From: Enteroscipio rubneri
GTDB lineage: Bacteria; Actinomycetota; Coriobacteriia; Coriobacteriales; Eggerthellaceae
NCBI RefSeq assembly: GCF_002899715.1
Contig: NZ_PPEK01000001.1
Location: 248,001-312,000 of the forward strand
Length of the DNA stretch: 64,000 nucleotides
Reading direction: 5' to 3'
In this document: one piece after another, positions 32,495 to 42,391 of the stretch
Position numbering within the stretch: position 1 is the stretch's first letter
How the letters are laid out: each line of letters starts with the position of its first letter
Program-made: the position numbers and the translations under genes
The notes under the pieces: model-generated
Databases searched by the model: none
Told to the model about the DNA's origin: nothing
What the model saw: the letters and a program-made list of their open reading frames with translations, nothing else

Positions 32495-35400
32495 GTGATA
32501 CGTATGAGCATGCTGGAGAAACTGTGCGATGCGAGGAACACGTTCGAGGGCAAGGCGCTGGCCGTCTTCATGTCCTTGGTGATGGCATTCTCCTTCATCA
32601 ACCTTTCTTCCTCCGCCGATGCGGCTGAGACCGGCGCGGCGTCCGAGGCTTCTGAGGCTCAGGTCGATAATTCGTCGAGCGAGTCCGCCGAAGCTCCGGC
32701 ACCCGAATCCGCCCCCGCGGCCGAGTCCGAGGCGGCCGCCCCGGCTGAGGCGCCGACGGCTTCCGAGCCTCCCGCGCAGAACGAGACGGCCGTCCCGCCG
32801 ACGTCCGAGCCTGCAGCCGACCTTCCCACCGCCGAACCCGGCGTGGCCGTGGTGAGCCTGGACTTCGCGCATGCGTACATCACGTACGCTGGTCAGGACA
32901 TCATGCTGCCCACGAAGTCGTTCAATTTCCCCCTGAGCAAGGAGCTGGCGTTCAAAGCCGGCGCCGATACGGGCTATGAGGTGGGCGCTGTGATGGCCGT
33001 CGTGAGCGGCGTGGAAACCGAGCTGGCCGCCGACGAGCAGACCGGCGAGTACAAGGTTCCCGCCGACCAGGTGACCAGCAACCTCACCCTCAAGGTGGAG
33101 GGCAGGGCGGTCGAAGCCGAACTCGACGCCCCCGAGGACACCGCTGCGGAGCCGATAACCTCCGACACGAAGATCGAGAGCGAAGAAGCTGCCGAAAGCG
33201 AAGGCGAAGCGCCTTCCGAACACGATGACGCCGCCGGCATCGAAGCCGACGCGAGCCGCCCTGCGTTCGAGGGCTACGCTCAAGCGGGCGACGTGCTTGT
33301 GAAAGTGACCGCTCCCGAAGGAGCGCTGCCCGAGGGAACCACGGTGCAGGCGATCCAGATCACCAGTCCGGCCGTGATTGATGCCGTCGAGGCTACGGTC
33401 GAGGATCGGGGCAAGGCGCTTGAGGACGCGCGTGCCATCGACGTGACGCTCCTCGGTCCGACGGGCAACGTCATTCAGCCGGATGCCGCCGTGAACGTCT
33501 GCTTCTTCAATGCCGGCATCGAGGGCGAGACCATGGGCGTGTACCATGTGGCCAACGACGGCTCGAGCGTCGACTTCGTTTCGGCCCGCCAAGCCGATGC
33601 CGCCGCGCAAAGCTTCGACGTGAGTCACTTCTCCATCTATGTCGTGACGGCCGAGGGGTCGCCGCGACTCGCCACCTACAACTTCTACGGCACAGATGGC
33701 ACGACGCTGGTTGATCGACAGATCGTGAGGACCGGTGACACCCTGTACGAGCCCGAGCCTCCCTCCGTTGCCGATGGCGAGAGCTTCCACGGCTGGTATG
33801 CAAAGAACGGTACCGAATGGGCAGATAGATTCGAAGATTTCGGCGAGCAGACGGTTGGCGAAACGGCTACGTACAACCTGTACGCAAAGGCTTCCGAAAC
33901 GTTCTACGTGCACTTTATGGACGAATCGGGAGAACGCGTTTTTGCTACCAAGTCGGGGGCTTCCGGAGACGTGGTGCCGGTTGACGTCACGCTTCCCCTT
34001 GGTCCTGATGAAAGCGTGACGGGGTGGTACGCCGATGCGGATCTCTCGCACAAGGTCGATTCCGTCGAGTTGAAAGATGCGAACGTCACGCTTTATCCCA
34101 AGGTTGAAAAAGGCACATGGTTGACCTTCGATGCCAGGGGCGGGTCGTATACGGAGCCGGAATTCGTAGGTGTGGCGGGCACTTCAACCGAACCTGCCGA
34201 GCCGACTCGCGCGGGTTACGTTTTTGCGGGTTGGTACGACAACGATTCGTGCGAAGGGGAAGCCTATTCATTCGGCGGCGTGCTTCAACGGGATACAGCG
34301 CTCTATGCGAAGTGGGAGCCGGCTGAAGCGGGTTATCGCGTCGTCGTGTGGCTGGAGGGAGCCGATTCGACGGTTGATGCGGTGCAGTACGACTATGTGA
34401 CCACCCTCGACTACAAGGGCAAGACGGACGAGTCCGTCGCGCTTCCCACTGCCACGGAGATCAAGGAGGCTGTTGGGACCTTCGCAATTGCGCAGAAGCA
34501 TATTCTCGACGAAGTTGACGCTTCGAGCGATACGGCGGTGACGGTCAAGGGCGATGGCTCTGCGATTGCCAACGTATACCTCAATCGCGCCGAATACACC
34601 ATCGATCTGCGTTGCACGGAAAAGGAAGTCGTCGGCACCAAGGCAGACTATACGGACTCTTACCCTATCAAGGCGAATTACGGAGCTGATATCTCCAAGT
34701 TGTGGGGTAGCGCATCGAACGAGATTAAGGCTAAGTACGGAGATCGCGTTTGGGTTGAGAAGCTGGCGAATATTGGAACGAACGGCAATCCCGTTATCGC
34801 TCCTTTCCAGACGATGACCCAAAACAAGGTTTTCTACTACGTCCGGAATGGCTTCAAGCTGCATTATCTGGAGATCAAAGTTGAGAAGGTCGGCAATACC
34901 AAGCCCATATTAAAAACCAATCCTAATGACTCTCGCTACCACGATGGCTATCGATACGCTTGGGAAGAGGATGTTCCTTCCATATTCGAGGTTCAAAACA
35001 CCATTTTGTTCAAAGCGGATGGCGTTCATGCGCAGCCGTCCAACTACGCGAACGCCCTCAACGGATTCGAATGGGTTGGGGCCGATCTTGCGTTTGAATA
35101 CGGATTTTTCCAGCCGGGGGGCAAGTATGGGCAGAAGTACGTCGCCCGCCAGTACTTCCAAAGGAAATCGTACACCATCACGTTCAACAACGGTAGCTCG
35201 GTAAGCCAGAGCAAACCCATCAAATACGGTTGGTCTATCGAAGGCGAGGGCGCGGAGCCGAGCGCTGCCGATGCCGGCATGCCGGAAGGCTCGAAGTTCG
35301 AGGGCTGGTACACGTCGCCGATGTACTCGGAGGAGACGAAGTACGACTTCGACGATGCTACCATGCCGGCGCAGAACCTGGTTCTGTACGCGAAGTGGAA

Positions 35401-38400
35401 GCTTCCGACCTACCAAGTTACCTTCTACAAAAACATGGAAGGCTCTGCAAAAGCCGTTACCAGCGATGTTGATTATGGGGAATCGGTGGTTGAGGAACCG
35501 TCTTCGATCGCCGACGTTCCCGAGGGCTACAAATGGATCGGGTGGATGACGCGCTCTGGCTCTGACGGGGATTACACGTATCTGCCCTTCAGCTTCTCAT
35601 CCCGGGCCTTTGGCGCTATCGAGCTCTATCCTTACTACATTAACAACGAGAGCCGCTCGGTGCGCTACGATGCGAACGGCGGTGTCGGCGCGGTGCCGAC
35701 GGACGAGCTCAAGTATGCGCAGGGCAGCTTTGCCGAAGTTGCGAAGAGCGAGCTGACGCCGCCTGCCGGTCAAGCGTTCCTCGGATGGAGCATTCATGCC
35801 GATGGCAGCGGCGTGAGGCACTACCCTGGCGACTTGGTGCAGCTTGGCGGATCGGACATCACGCTGTATGCGCAATGGGGACAGCCGGCTCCTCGCACGT
35901 CGCTGACTTACGATGTCAACGGCGGAAAGGGCGATACCGCCACCATCGCTTCTATTGCCAACAACGACGAGGTAACGCTCAAAACGGCGGAAGAGCTCGG
36001 CTTCGAGGCTCCTCGGCCCGGCGTTCATTTCGCAGGCTGGAACACCGAGCCGAACGGCACGGGGGACTCGTTTGCCGGCGGCTCTGCTGTGAGAGTCGAC
36101 CTCGAAGGGAGTGCGAACGTCCTGTACGCCCAGTGGGCTCTTGACGACGATACCCCGTATGCAGTCGAGGTGTACTACGAGGTTGACGGCAGCTATGGTC
36201 AGCCTGATGTCCAGCAGGGCGTCGGCACGACCGATGCCAAAGTTTCCGTGAGCGCAGCCGACTACGCCAAGACCGGATATACCTTCGACGAGTCCGCTCC
36301 TAATAAGCTCGAGGGCGCCATCGAAGGCGACGGTTCGCTCGTGCTCAAGGTGTACTTCAAGGAGAACACGGCTTTGATTGCCTATCGAGCCACCGAGGGC
36401 GGCAGCGTGTCGCGAGAAAGCGAGACGCTGCGAGCGGTCAGCGGTGAGGCCAAAGGCTCGAATGCCCAGCCTGATCCGAAGACGGATGCTGATCTTGGCT
36501 ATTACTTCGCAGGTTGGAGCGTGGGCGATTCTTCCGAGATCGTTTCATGGGAGCCTGAGCTCGACCGTGCCGCTGTCGAGCGTTTCGCGAAGCATGACGG
36601 GGCGTTCGAGTCCACCACGTTCACTGCCCATTTCGCTGCCAAGAAGGAGCTCGTGATCATCTCGAAATCAGACGAGTTCGTTTACGATGGAACCGAAAAA
36701 ACCGCGAGCAATACGGTGTTCGAAGGCGACGAAGGAGTGAACGTCGCCAATGTCGATGCGCGCACGACAGAAGTGGATGTAGGCGACTATCCGGTGGAGT
36801 TCTACAACCAAGACAAAATAAGAATTTTCGAGGACAGGACCGGAAAAGACGTGACTGACCGCTATGTGGTCAAGTACGTCAAGGGCACGTTGACAATCAA
36901 GCCTGCTACTCTCAAGGTGACGACGTTCTCTGCCTCCAAGACCTATGACGGTGCCCCTCTCACGGCTTCCGGCACGATGACCGGCTTGGTGAACGGTGAA
37001 ACCGCCGCTTTCACCACCACCGGCACGGCCACCGAGGTCAATGCGCCCACAGGCACGCAGAACACGTACGATATCGACTGGAGCGGCAGCGCCAAGGAAT
37101 CCAACTATAAGGTTGAAGCGGATATCGGCACGCTGATGGTGACCGAGTACGACAAGCCGATCGTCGTCACCACCGTCGGCGGCATCTTCACCTACAACGG
37201 CGAACCTCATGGCGCCGACGTCACGGTTTCCGATTTGCCCGCAGGCTACTGGAAAGAGACTGCCGCTTCGAGCGCTTCGGCCACCGACGTCACGGCCAGT
37301 CCTGTCGCGGCGACCGCCGACAAATTGGTCATCCGCAATGCTTCCGGCGTCGATGTGACCGACAGGCTGAACATAAGGAGGATCGACGGACAGATCGAGG
37401 TTACGCCGGCTCCGCTCAGCGTGAGGATCGTGGGCAATTCCGCCGTTAAAACCTACACCGGCGAAACGTTCACGGTTGACGACTTCACTGCCGAGCCCCT
37501 CATTGAAGGCAAAGCCGAAATCACGCTCAAGGACGGCGCGGCCGCTCATGCCGAGGGCGTTGATGCCGGAACCTATCCCATGGGCCTCGCGCCCGACAGT
37601 TTCGAGGTGCGGTCGAAGAACTACAACGTGACGTTGACGGTGGTGGACGGCTTTTTGCGCATCGAGCCAGCGGGGAAGATGTCCGTTTCGGCCAGCGACG
37701 TGGAAAAAGTCTATGACGGAAACCGCTACGGCGTGAAGGCCGAGGCCTCGGTGGAGGGTGCGACGATCCGCTACCGCGATCCGGTTACGGGCGAGTACAA
37801 CCTGGAGGATTCGCCGACGTTCCTCGATTGGACGGACGGTCCGCGAACGGTAGAGTTCCAGGCGACCCACCCGAACTACGAGACGGCGTACGGCACCGCC
37901 AGTGTCACCATCAACAAGCGCGCGGTGACGCTGACCAGCGCCGACGCGGTCAAGTCGTACGATGGGACCGCGCTGCTCGCCGAGCGCGTCGTCGGGGACG
38001 TCGATTTCGCTGCCGGCGAGGGCGCCACGTATTCCGACTTCGCGTCGCTGATCGATGCGGGCACGACGCCCAACACCTTCACCTATCGTTTTAACGAGGG
38101 TACGAAGGCTGCAAACTATATTGTGAAGAGCACCTTCGGCACGCTCGAAGTGGAGAAAGTCCCGTTGGCTGTCACGGTGACGGGCAACCAGGCTGCAGCC
38201 GCCTATGACGGCGCGAGCCACCTCGCCGAAGGCTACGTTGTCGACGGCGCCGACGGCAAGGCCGAAGTCGCGCTGCGGGACGGCGTGCTCGCCCGCGCCG
38301 AGGGCGTTGATGCCGGAACCTACCCCATGGGCCTCGTACCCGACAGTTTCGAGGTGCGGTCGAAGAACTACAACGTGACGTTGACGGTGGTGGACGGCTC

Positions 38401-39541
38401 GCTGTCGGTGGCGCCTGCGACGCTGCTCATCTCGGCCAACGATGCGAGCAAGAAGTACGGGCAGGTTGATCCTACGTTGACGGCATCGGTGACGGGCCTG
38501 GTTGGGGGCGACTCCTTCTCCGGTTCGTATAATGTGACGCGCGTCGCGGGCGAGTCGGTCGGCACGTACGCGATAGCCGTCGAGAACGCAATCTCGGGCG
38601 ATCCGAACTACGTGGTCAAAGTCGCCCCGGGTTCCTTCGCCATCGTTTCCGCCGATGCCGTTTCTCTCGTGGTAGGCGGAGGCACGAAGGTCTACGATGG
38701 CACGCCGTTGGTGCCGACGGGCTTCACGCCATTCGGTTTGGCCGATGGCGATTACGCAGAGGTGGTGTACAGCGGTTCGCAAACCGATGCCGGCTCGAGC
38801 GTCTCAAGCCTCGCGAGCTACGTTATCCGCAACGCCGCGGGCGAGGATGTGACAGCCAACTACAGGACCGTCAACGTGGTTCCCGGCGATCTGACCGTGA
38901 TGGCGGCGGCTGCCACGATCGTCGTGGCCGATGCGGCTAAGGTGGCTGGCGCGGCTGATCCGACGTTCACCGGTACGGTGACGGGCCTCGTTGACGAGGG
39001 AGACCTCGGGCAGGTTGCCTATGCCCGCTCGAACGGCGACGAGGCTCCCGGAACCTATGTCGACGTGCTCACGGCCTCCTTCACCGACAATCCGAACTAC
39101 GCGGTAACGGTCGTTCCCGGCACGTTCACCATCACGGCTGCCCCGGCAGTTCCTCCTACGCCGGTCACGCCGACGCCCGGCACGCCGACAGCTCCTCCGA
39201 CGCCGATAGGCACCGTTCCCGACGGTCCGCTCGCTCCAATTATCACACCCGTTGTCGAGGCTCTCGAGGACGCCGTCACACCGCTCGCAGGCCCGCAGGA
39301 AGAGACGATCGACGACAACGAGAATCCGCTTGCAGGTTTCGATACGGTGCAGTGTTGGGTGCATTACTACCTGATCCTGGGCATCATTGTCACGGTGATC
39401 TACGGAGTTGGCGTGCTCGTACGGCGCATCAACTTCACGCGTAAGCTCGAAGATTTCGAGGACGACGTGCTTGGCGTCGCAGACGATCCGGCCAACGAGC
39501 CGACGCAGGCCCCGATCGCGGCTGAAGGCAAGGAGGCCTAG
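32495..39541 (+). CDS. Giant surface adhesin with InlB-type and MBG/YDG repeats
   Basis: This is a 2348-residue exported protein. A signal peptide (about 10-46, ending A-D-A-A) is followed by an Ala/Pro/Glu-rich region to about 120. Mixed domains and at least five InlB B-repeat-like units come next, between about 394 and 1383 (W-Y/W-N segments each closing with Y-A-K-W or Y-A-Q-W). A long array of MBG/YDG-type beta repeats then runs from about 1385 to 2210 (K-T-Y-D-G, V-Y-D-G-N and K-S-Y-D-G starts; A-N-Y/P-N-Y ends), followed by a Pro/Thr linker. The C-terminus has D-D-N-E-N-P-L-A-G, a Cys, a TM helix (about 2290-2311) and a 37-residue tail; no LPXTG is present. It is probably a cell-surface adhesin. 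GTG 32495 has GAGGA close upstream; ATG 32504 is an alternative start. Confidence 0.85.
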   Translation: MIRMSMLEKLCDARNTFEGKALAVFMSLVMAFSFINLSSSADAAETGAASEASEAQVDNSSSESAEAPAPESAPAAESEAAAPAEAPTASEPPAQNETAVPPTSEPAADLPTAEPGVAVVSLDFAHAYITYAGQDIMLPTKSFNFPLSKELAFKAGADTGYEVGAVMAVVSGVETELAADEQTGEYKVPADQVTSNLTLKVEGRAVEAELDAPEDTAAEPITSDTKIESEEAAESEGEAPSEHDDAAGIEADASRPAFEGYAQAGDVLVKVTAPEGALPEGTTVQAIQITSPAVIDAVEATVEDRGKALEDARAIDVTLLGPTGNVIQPDAAVNVCFFNAGIEGETMGVYHVANDGSSVDFVSARQADAAAQSFDVSHFSIYVVTAEGSPRLATYNFYGTDGTTLVDRQIVRTGDTLYEPEPPSVADGESFHGWYAKNGTEWADRFEDFGEQTVGETATYNLYAKASETFYVHFMDESGERVFATKSGASGDVVPVDVTLPLGPDESVTGWYADADLSHKVDSVELKDANVTLYPKVEKGTWLTFDARGGSYTEPEFVGVAGTSTEPAEPTRAGYVFAGWYDNDSCEGEAYSFGGVLQRDTALYAKWEPAEAGYRVVVWLEGADSTVDAVQYDYVTTLDYKGKTDESVALPTATEIKEAVGTFAIAQKHILDEVDASSDTAVTVKGDGSAIANVYLNRAEYTIDLRCTEKEVVGTKADYTDSYPIKANYGADISKLWGSASNEIKAKYGDRVWVEKLANIGTNGNPVIAPFQTMTQNKVFYYVRNGFKLHYLEIKVEKVGNTKPILKTNPNDSRYHDGYRYAWEEDVPSIFEVQNTILFKADGVHAQPSNYANALNGFEWVGADLAFEYGFFQPGGKYGQKYVARQYFQRKSYTITFNNGSSVSQSKPIKYGWSIEGEGAEPSAADAGMPEGSKFEGWYTSPMYSEETKYDFDDATMPAQNLVLYAKWKLPTYQVTFYKNMEGSAKAVTSDVDYGESVVEEPSSIADVPEGYKWIGWMTRSGSDGDYTYLPFSFSSRAFGAIELYPYYINNESRSVRYDANGGVGAVPTDELKYAQGSFAEVAKSELTPPAGQAFLGWSIHADGSGVRHYPGDLVQLGGSDITLYAQWGQPAPRTSLTYDVNGGKGDTATIASIANNDEVTLKTAEELGFEAPRPGVHFAGWNTEPNGTGDSFAGGSAVRVDLEGSANVLYAQWALDDDTPYAVEVYYEVDGSYGQPDVQQGVGTTDAKVSVSAADYAKTGYTFDESAPNKLEGAIEGDGSLVLKVYFKENTALIAYRATEGGSVSRESETLRAVSGEAKGSNAQPDPKTDADLGYYFAGWSVGDSSEIVSWEPELDRAAVERFAKHDGAFESTTFTAHFAAKKELVIISKSDEFVYDGTEKTASNTVFEGDEGVNVANVDARTTEVDVGDYPVEFYNQDKIRIFEDRTGKDVTDRYVVKYVKGTLTIKPATLKVTTFSASKTYDGAPLTASGTMTGLVNGETAAFTTTGTATEVNAPTGTQNTYDIDWSGSAKESNYKVEADIGTLMVTEYDKPIVVTTVGGIFTYNGEPHGADVTVSDLPAGYWKETAASSASATDVTASPVAATADKLVIRNASGVDVTDRLNIRRIDGQIEVTPAPLSVRIVGNSAVKTYTGETFTVDDFTAEPLIEGKAEITLKDGAAAHAEGVDAGTYPMGLAPDSFEVRSKNYNVTLTVVDGFLRIEPAGKMSVSASDVEKVYDGNRYGVKAEASVEGATIRYRDPVTGEYNLEDSPTFLDWTDGPRTVEFQATHPNYETAYGTASVTINKRAVTLTSADAVKSYDGTALLAERVVGDVDFAAGEGATYSDFASLIDAGTTPNTFTYRFNEGTKAANYIVKSTFGTLEVEKVPLAVTVTGNQAAAAYDGASHLAEGYVVDGADGKAEVALRDGVLARAEGVDAGTYPMGLVPDSFEVRSKNYNVTLTVVDGSLSVAPATLLISANDASKKYGQVDPTLTASVTGLVGGDSFSGSYNVTRVAGESVGTYAIAVENAISGDPNYVVKVAPGSFAIVSADAVSLVVGGGTKVYDGTPLVPTGFTPFGLADGDYAEVVYSGSQTDAGSSVSSLASYVIRNAAGEDVTANYRTVNVVPGDLTVMAAAATIVVADAAKVAGAADPTFTGTVTGLVDEGDLGQVAYARSNGDEAPGTYVDVLTASFTDNPNYAVTVVPGTFTITAAPAVPPTPVTPTPGTPTAPPTPIGTVPDGPLAPIITPVVEALEDAVTPLAGPQEETIDDNENPLAGFDTVQCWVHYYLILGIIVTVIYGVGVLVRRINFTRKLEDFEDDVLGVADDPANEPTQAPIAAEGKEA
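37551..37651 (+). repeat. Adhesin internal repeat, copy 1
   Basis: This 101-base segment recurs at 38298-38398 with three differences. It encodes the end of one MBG repeat. Identity at DNA level between otherwise diverged repeats points to recent duplication or gene conversion. Confidence 0.8.
38298..38398 (+). repeat. Adhesin internal repeat, copy 2
   Basis: Second copy of the 101-base segment at 37551-37651, 747 bases apart (a multiple of three), so recombination between the copies would delete 249 residues in frame. Confidence 0.8.
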
Positions 39542-39542
39542 C

Positions 39543-40151
39543 ATGAGGAAGAGCAACTGGACTATTCTGGCCGTTCTGGCTGTCGCTGCGGGCTTTTTCC
39601 TGTGGCTGTGGTACTACTTGGGCTTTAACTTCGTCGACGAGCCGCTCGACTTGGTGCTCGCCGTGGCGTGGTGGGCGATGGTCGTGGCGCTGGCTGTGGG
39701 CATCCATGCTGCTGAGAGCAAACGCCGACGCCGCGTGCGCACGACCTATCTCGCGCCAGATGTGCTGTTCAACAGCGAGGCTGGGTTCGTCAACCTTGGT
39801 GCGTTCGAGGAGGGAACCACCCTCGCGGACGCGCTCGAGTATACGCTTGCCGGCTTGAAGTATACGTTCGACCGCAAGGATCCGTCATCCGATGCGCTCG
39901 GTGCAACGGGAGAACCCGTGGGGGCCGCCGGCCCTGAAGCCGTCGACGGAGATGTTGCATCCAGCGAGGGGCCCGCTGAAGTCAGACCGCAAGGTCCGGT
40001 AAGGTTCGAGCGCATCGTGCGCACGGACAAGCTCGACAAAGACGACGCCGAGAAGTGGGAGGGTGAGGTCGTGGACGTGAAGACGAGGCGCGCCGTGCCT
40101 TTCAAGGGCAAAGAGGAGCTCTCCGAGCTTTTGGCGGCTCAACCGATCTGA
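39543..40151 (+). CDS. Two-TM membrane protein paired with the adhesin
   Basis: This is a 202-residue protein with two TM helices (about 5-24 and 35-56) joined by a short loop (F-V-D-E-P-L-D), a K-R-R-R-R-V stop and a cytoplasmic domain. That domain has a beta-rich part (L-A-P-D-V-L-F-N-S-E-A-G-F), an Ala/Gly/Glu-rich linker and a charged C-terminal helix-rich part. ATG 39543 starts one base after the adhesin stop, so translation is coupled. No family is recognised. The pairing suggests it helps anchor, export or sense the adhesin, perhaps by binding its short cytoplasmic tail; this is inference from position. Confidence 0.65.
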   Translation: MRKSNWTILAVLAVAAGFFLWLWYYLGFNFVDEPLDLVLAVAWWAMVVALAVGIHAAESKRRRRVRTTYLAPDVLFNSEAGFVNLGAFEEGTTLADALEYTLAGLKYTFDRKDPSSDALGATGEPVGAAGPEAVDGDVASSEGPAEVRPQGPVRFERIVRTDKLDKDDAEKWEGEVVDVKTRRAVPFKGKEELSELLAAQPI

Positions 40152-40473
40152 ACGCGACAGTGGCCTCGTTAGGCACTCCGGCGAACCAATCGACGCCCCC
40201 TCGACCGAGGGGGCGTCGCCCGTTATGGCGGGGTCGCAGGTTCTTGGGCGAAGCGCTTTGCGTCGACGGCAATGCGAGCGGAGCGCATCCGCTTCAAGTC
40301 GCGTCGCTTGAAATCAGGCCGACTCGGCGATCTCGCAGACTTTACCCGAATTTGACCGGCTTGCGACGGCGCTTTGATGCTTGGTGCCCATCATGTTCTC
40401 CAGTGCTCCTTCCGCTCGAAGGGGCGCGTCGAATGTATGGGAGCGCCCTGAGGGGCTGCGAGGAAGGAAGAGC
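40152..40473. other. Intergenic region upstream of pstS
   Basis: It contains the adhesin-operon terminator and about 250 bases of leader with no convincing gene. I looked for a PhoB box (tandem CTGTCAT-like direct repeats) and do not see a clear one. Confidence 0.4.
40192..40217 (+). terminator. Terminator of adhesin operon
   Basis: GACGCCCCCTC (40192-40202) and GAGGGGGCGTC (40207-40217) form a perfect 11-bp stem with loop GACC. No long T-run follows. Confidence 0.65.
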
Positions 40474-41400
40474 ATGAAGAAGCGTTTGACGATGATCGCG
40501 ATGGGAGCCGTGCTTGCGCTCGGTGTGTTCGGTCTCATGGGCTGCGCAGGCGGCGGGAACGAGGGATCCGCCGACGAGCGCGGCGGAGAGTCGGGCGGAA
40601 CAGCTGCTGCTCCCTCGGGCCAAATCTCGGTGTACTCGCGCGAAGACGGCTCCGGCACCCGCGGCGCGTTCATCGAGCTGTTCGGCATCGAGGAGAAGGA
40701 CGCGAGCGGCGAGAAGGTGGATATGACCACCCCGTCTGCGGCCATCACGAATTCCACGTCGGTCATGATGACGTCGGTGTCCGGCGACGAGAACGGCATC
40801 GGCTACATCTCGCTCGGCTCGCTGAACGACACGGTGAAGGCGCTCAGCATCGACGGCGCCGAGGCGACGGCCGAGAACGTGAAGAGCGGCGAGTACAAGG
40901 TGGCACGTCCGTTCAACATCGTGACGAAGGACGGCGTGTCCGACGTGGCCCAGGACTTCATCGACTTCATCATGAGCGCCGAGGGTCAGAAGGTGGTTGA
41001 GGACAACGGCTGCATCTCCGTGGCTGACAACGCGGGCTCCTACACGGCTTCCGGCAAGTCCGGCAAGATCGTCATCGCCGGTTCTTCGTCGGTGACCCCG
41101 GTCATGGAGAAGCTGTCCGAGGCGTACCAGGCCCTCAACCCCGACGTCACCATCGAGGTCAACCAGTCCGACTCGACCACCGGCGTGAACATGGCCGCCG
41201 AGGGAACCTGCGACATCGGCATGGTTTCTCGCGAGCTCAAGGACTCCGAGAGCAGCGTAAAGGCTACGGTCATTGCGCAGGACGGCATCGCCGTCATCGT
41301 GAACCCGGGCGCGTCGCTGGACAACCTGACGTCCGACCAAGTGAAGGGCATCTACACCGGCGAACTGACCACCTGGGAAGATATCGTTCCGTCTGCGTAG
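40474..41400 (+). CDS. pstS: PstS phosphate-binding lipoprotein, permuted domain order
   Basis: This is a 308-residue lipoprotein that captures phosphate for the Pst ABC importer. The signal peptide ends in the lipobox L-M-G-C (Cys at about 24). The mature part has two lobes in swapped order. First comes the S-R-E-D-G-S-G-T-R-G-A-F block (about 54-65), which in classical PstS lies in the middle. The V-I-A-G-S-S-S-V-T-P block (about 203-212) and Q-S-D-S-T-T-G-V, normally N-terminal, come afterwards. Both contain the Ser/Thr/Asp residues that bind phosphate. The start at ATG 40474 has AGGAAGG upstream. It heads pstSCAB, with a hairpin after it that may set a higher level of this protein. Confidence 0.88.
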   Translation: MKKRLTMIAMGAVLALGVFGLMGCAGGGNEGSADERGGESGGTAAAPSGQISVYSREDGSGTRGAFIELFGIEEKDASGEKVDMTTPSAAITNSTSVMMTSVSGDENGIGYISLGSLNDTVKALSIDGAEATAENVKSGEYKVARPFNIVTKDGVSDVAQDFIDFIMSAEGQKVVEDNGCISVADNAGSYTASGKSGKIVIAGSSSVTPVMEKLSEAYQALNPDVTIEVNQSDSTTGVNMAAEGTCDIGMVSRELKDSESSVKATVIAQDGIAVIVNPGASLDNLTSDQVKGIYTGELTTWEDIVPSA

Positions 41401-41448
41401 CAGCCGCCGGAAGCGCTCGACGCTGCGAGGTGCCGATACACTCCGCCT

Positions 41449-41477
41449 CGCCCCTTTTCGCTGCGCGAAACGGGGCG
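41449..41477 (+). other. Hairpin between pstS and pstC
   Basis: CGCCCC-T-TTTCGC pairs with GCGAAA-C-GGGGCG around a TGC loop. Such structures after the first gene of an ABC operon often protect the upstream mRNA or limit read-through. Confidence 0.6.
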
Positions 41478-41530
41478 ATTCGGGGCCTCTTCGGCGCCTC
41501 TCGCTGACTTTGCCAAACCAAGGAGTTTTC

Positions 41531-42391
41531 ATGTCCCACCCGCATATCAAGGAAGGCATCGCGAAGGCGCTGTTCGTGGGAGCCGCGGGGATTTCGATCA
41601 TTGCGGTCGCCCTCATCTGCGTCTTCCTGTTCGCCAACGGCGTGCCGGCCATCGCGCAGATCGGCCTGCCGGAGTTCCTCTTCGGCACCACGTGGCGGCC
41701 GGCCAACGACATCTACGGCATCTTCCCCATGATCATCGGCAGCATCTACGTGACGGGCGGCGCCATCGTCGTGGGCGTGCCCACGGGCCTTCTGTGCGCT
41801 ATCTTCCTCTCGCGATTCGCCAGCGGAAAGATCGCAGCCGTGCTCAAGCCCGGCGTCGAGCTGTTGGCCGGCATCCCGTCGGTCGTGTACGGCTTCTTCG
41901 GCCTCGTGCTCATCGTGCCGTTCATCCGCGCGAACATGCCGGGCAACGGCCTGTCGCTGCTGGCGGCAGCCGTGCTGCTGGGCATCATGATCCTGCCCAC
42001 CATCATCACCGTGGCGCAGAGCGCGCTCGATGCTGTGCCGAAGAAGTACTACGAAGGTGCGCTGGCGCTGGGAGCCGACCACGAGCGCTCGGTGTTCCGC
42101 GTCATCGTGCCCGCCGCCACCTCCGGCATCATGGCCGGCGTGGTGCTGGGCGTGGGCCGCGCCATCGGCGAGACGATGGCCGTCATCATGGTGGCCGGCA
42201 ACCAGCCCCTCATCCCCGAGAGCATCTTCAACGGCGTGCGCACCATGACGGCGAACATCGTGCTGGAAATGGGCTACGCGGCCGACCTGCATCGCGGCGC
42301 CCTCGTGGCCACCGGCGTGGTGCTGTTCGTGTTCATCCTGCTTATCACCATGCTGTTCAACGTCATCAAGAAGCGAGGTGAGATGAAGTAA
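41531..42391 (+). CDS. pstC: Phosphate ABC transporter permease PstC
   Basis: This is a 286-residue membrane subunit of the phosphate importer with six TM helices. The cytoplasmic EAA-type loop that contacts PstB reads E-G-A-L-A-L-G-A-D (about 176-184), and the preceding A-G-I-P-S-V-V-Y-G-F-F-G motif is typical of Pst permeases. The early segment F-L-F-G-T-T-W-R-P (about 53-61) is the PstC-type W-x-P signature. AGGAG precedes ATG 41531. Its stop overlaps the pstA start by one base. Confidence 0.94.
   Translation: MSHPHIKEGIAKALFVGAAGISIIAVALICVFLFANGVPAIAQIGLPEFLFGTTWRPANDIYGIFPMIIGSIYVTGGAIVVGVPTGLLCAIFLSRFASGKIAAVLKPGVELLAGIPSVVYGFFGLVLIVPFIRANMPGNGLSLLAAAVLLGIMILPTIITVAQSALDAVPKKYYEGALALGADHERSVFRVIVPAATSGIMAGVVLGVGRAIGETMAVIMVAGNQPLIPESIFNGVRTMTANIVLEMGYAADLHRGALVATGVVLFVFILLITMLFNVIKKRGEMK

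Noticed and set aside
36668-38782. 704-codon minus-strand frame
   Set aside because: It is antisense to the adhesin repeats, with low-complexity Arg/His content and no start signal; it is a shadow of the coding strand.
39310-39541. Sortase LPXTG signal in the adhesin
   Set aside because: No LPXTG-like pentapeptide precedes the TM helix and the tail after it is long and acidic rather than short and basic.
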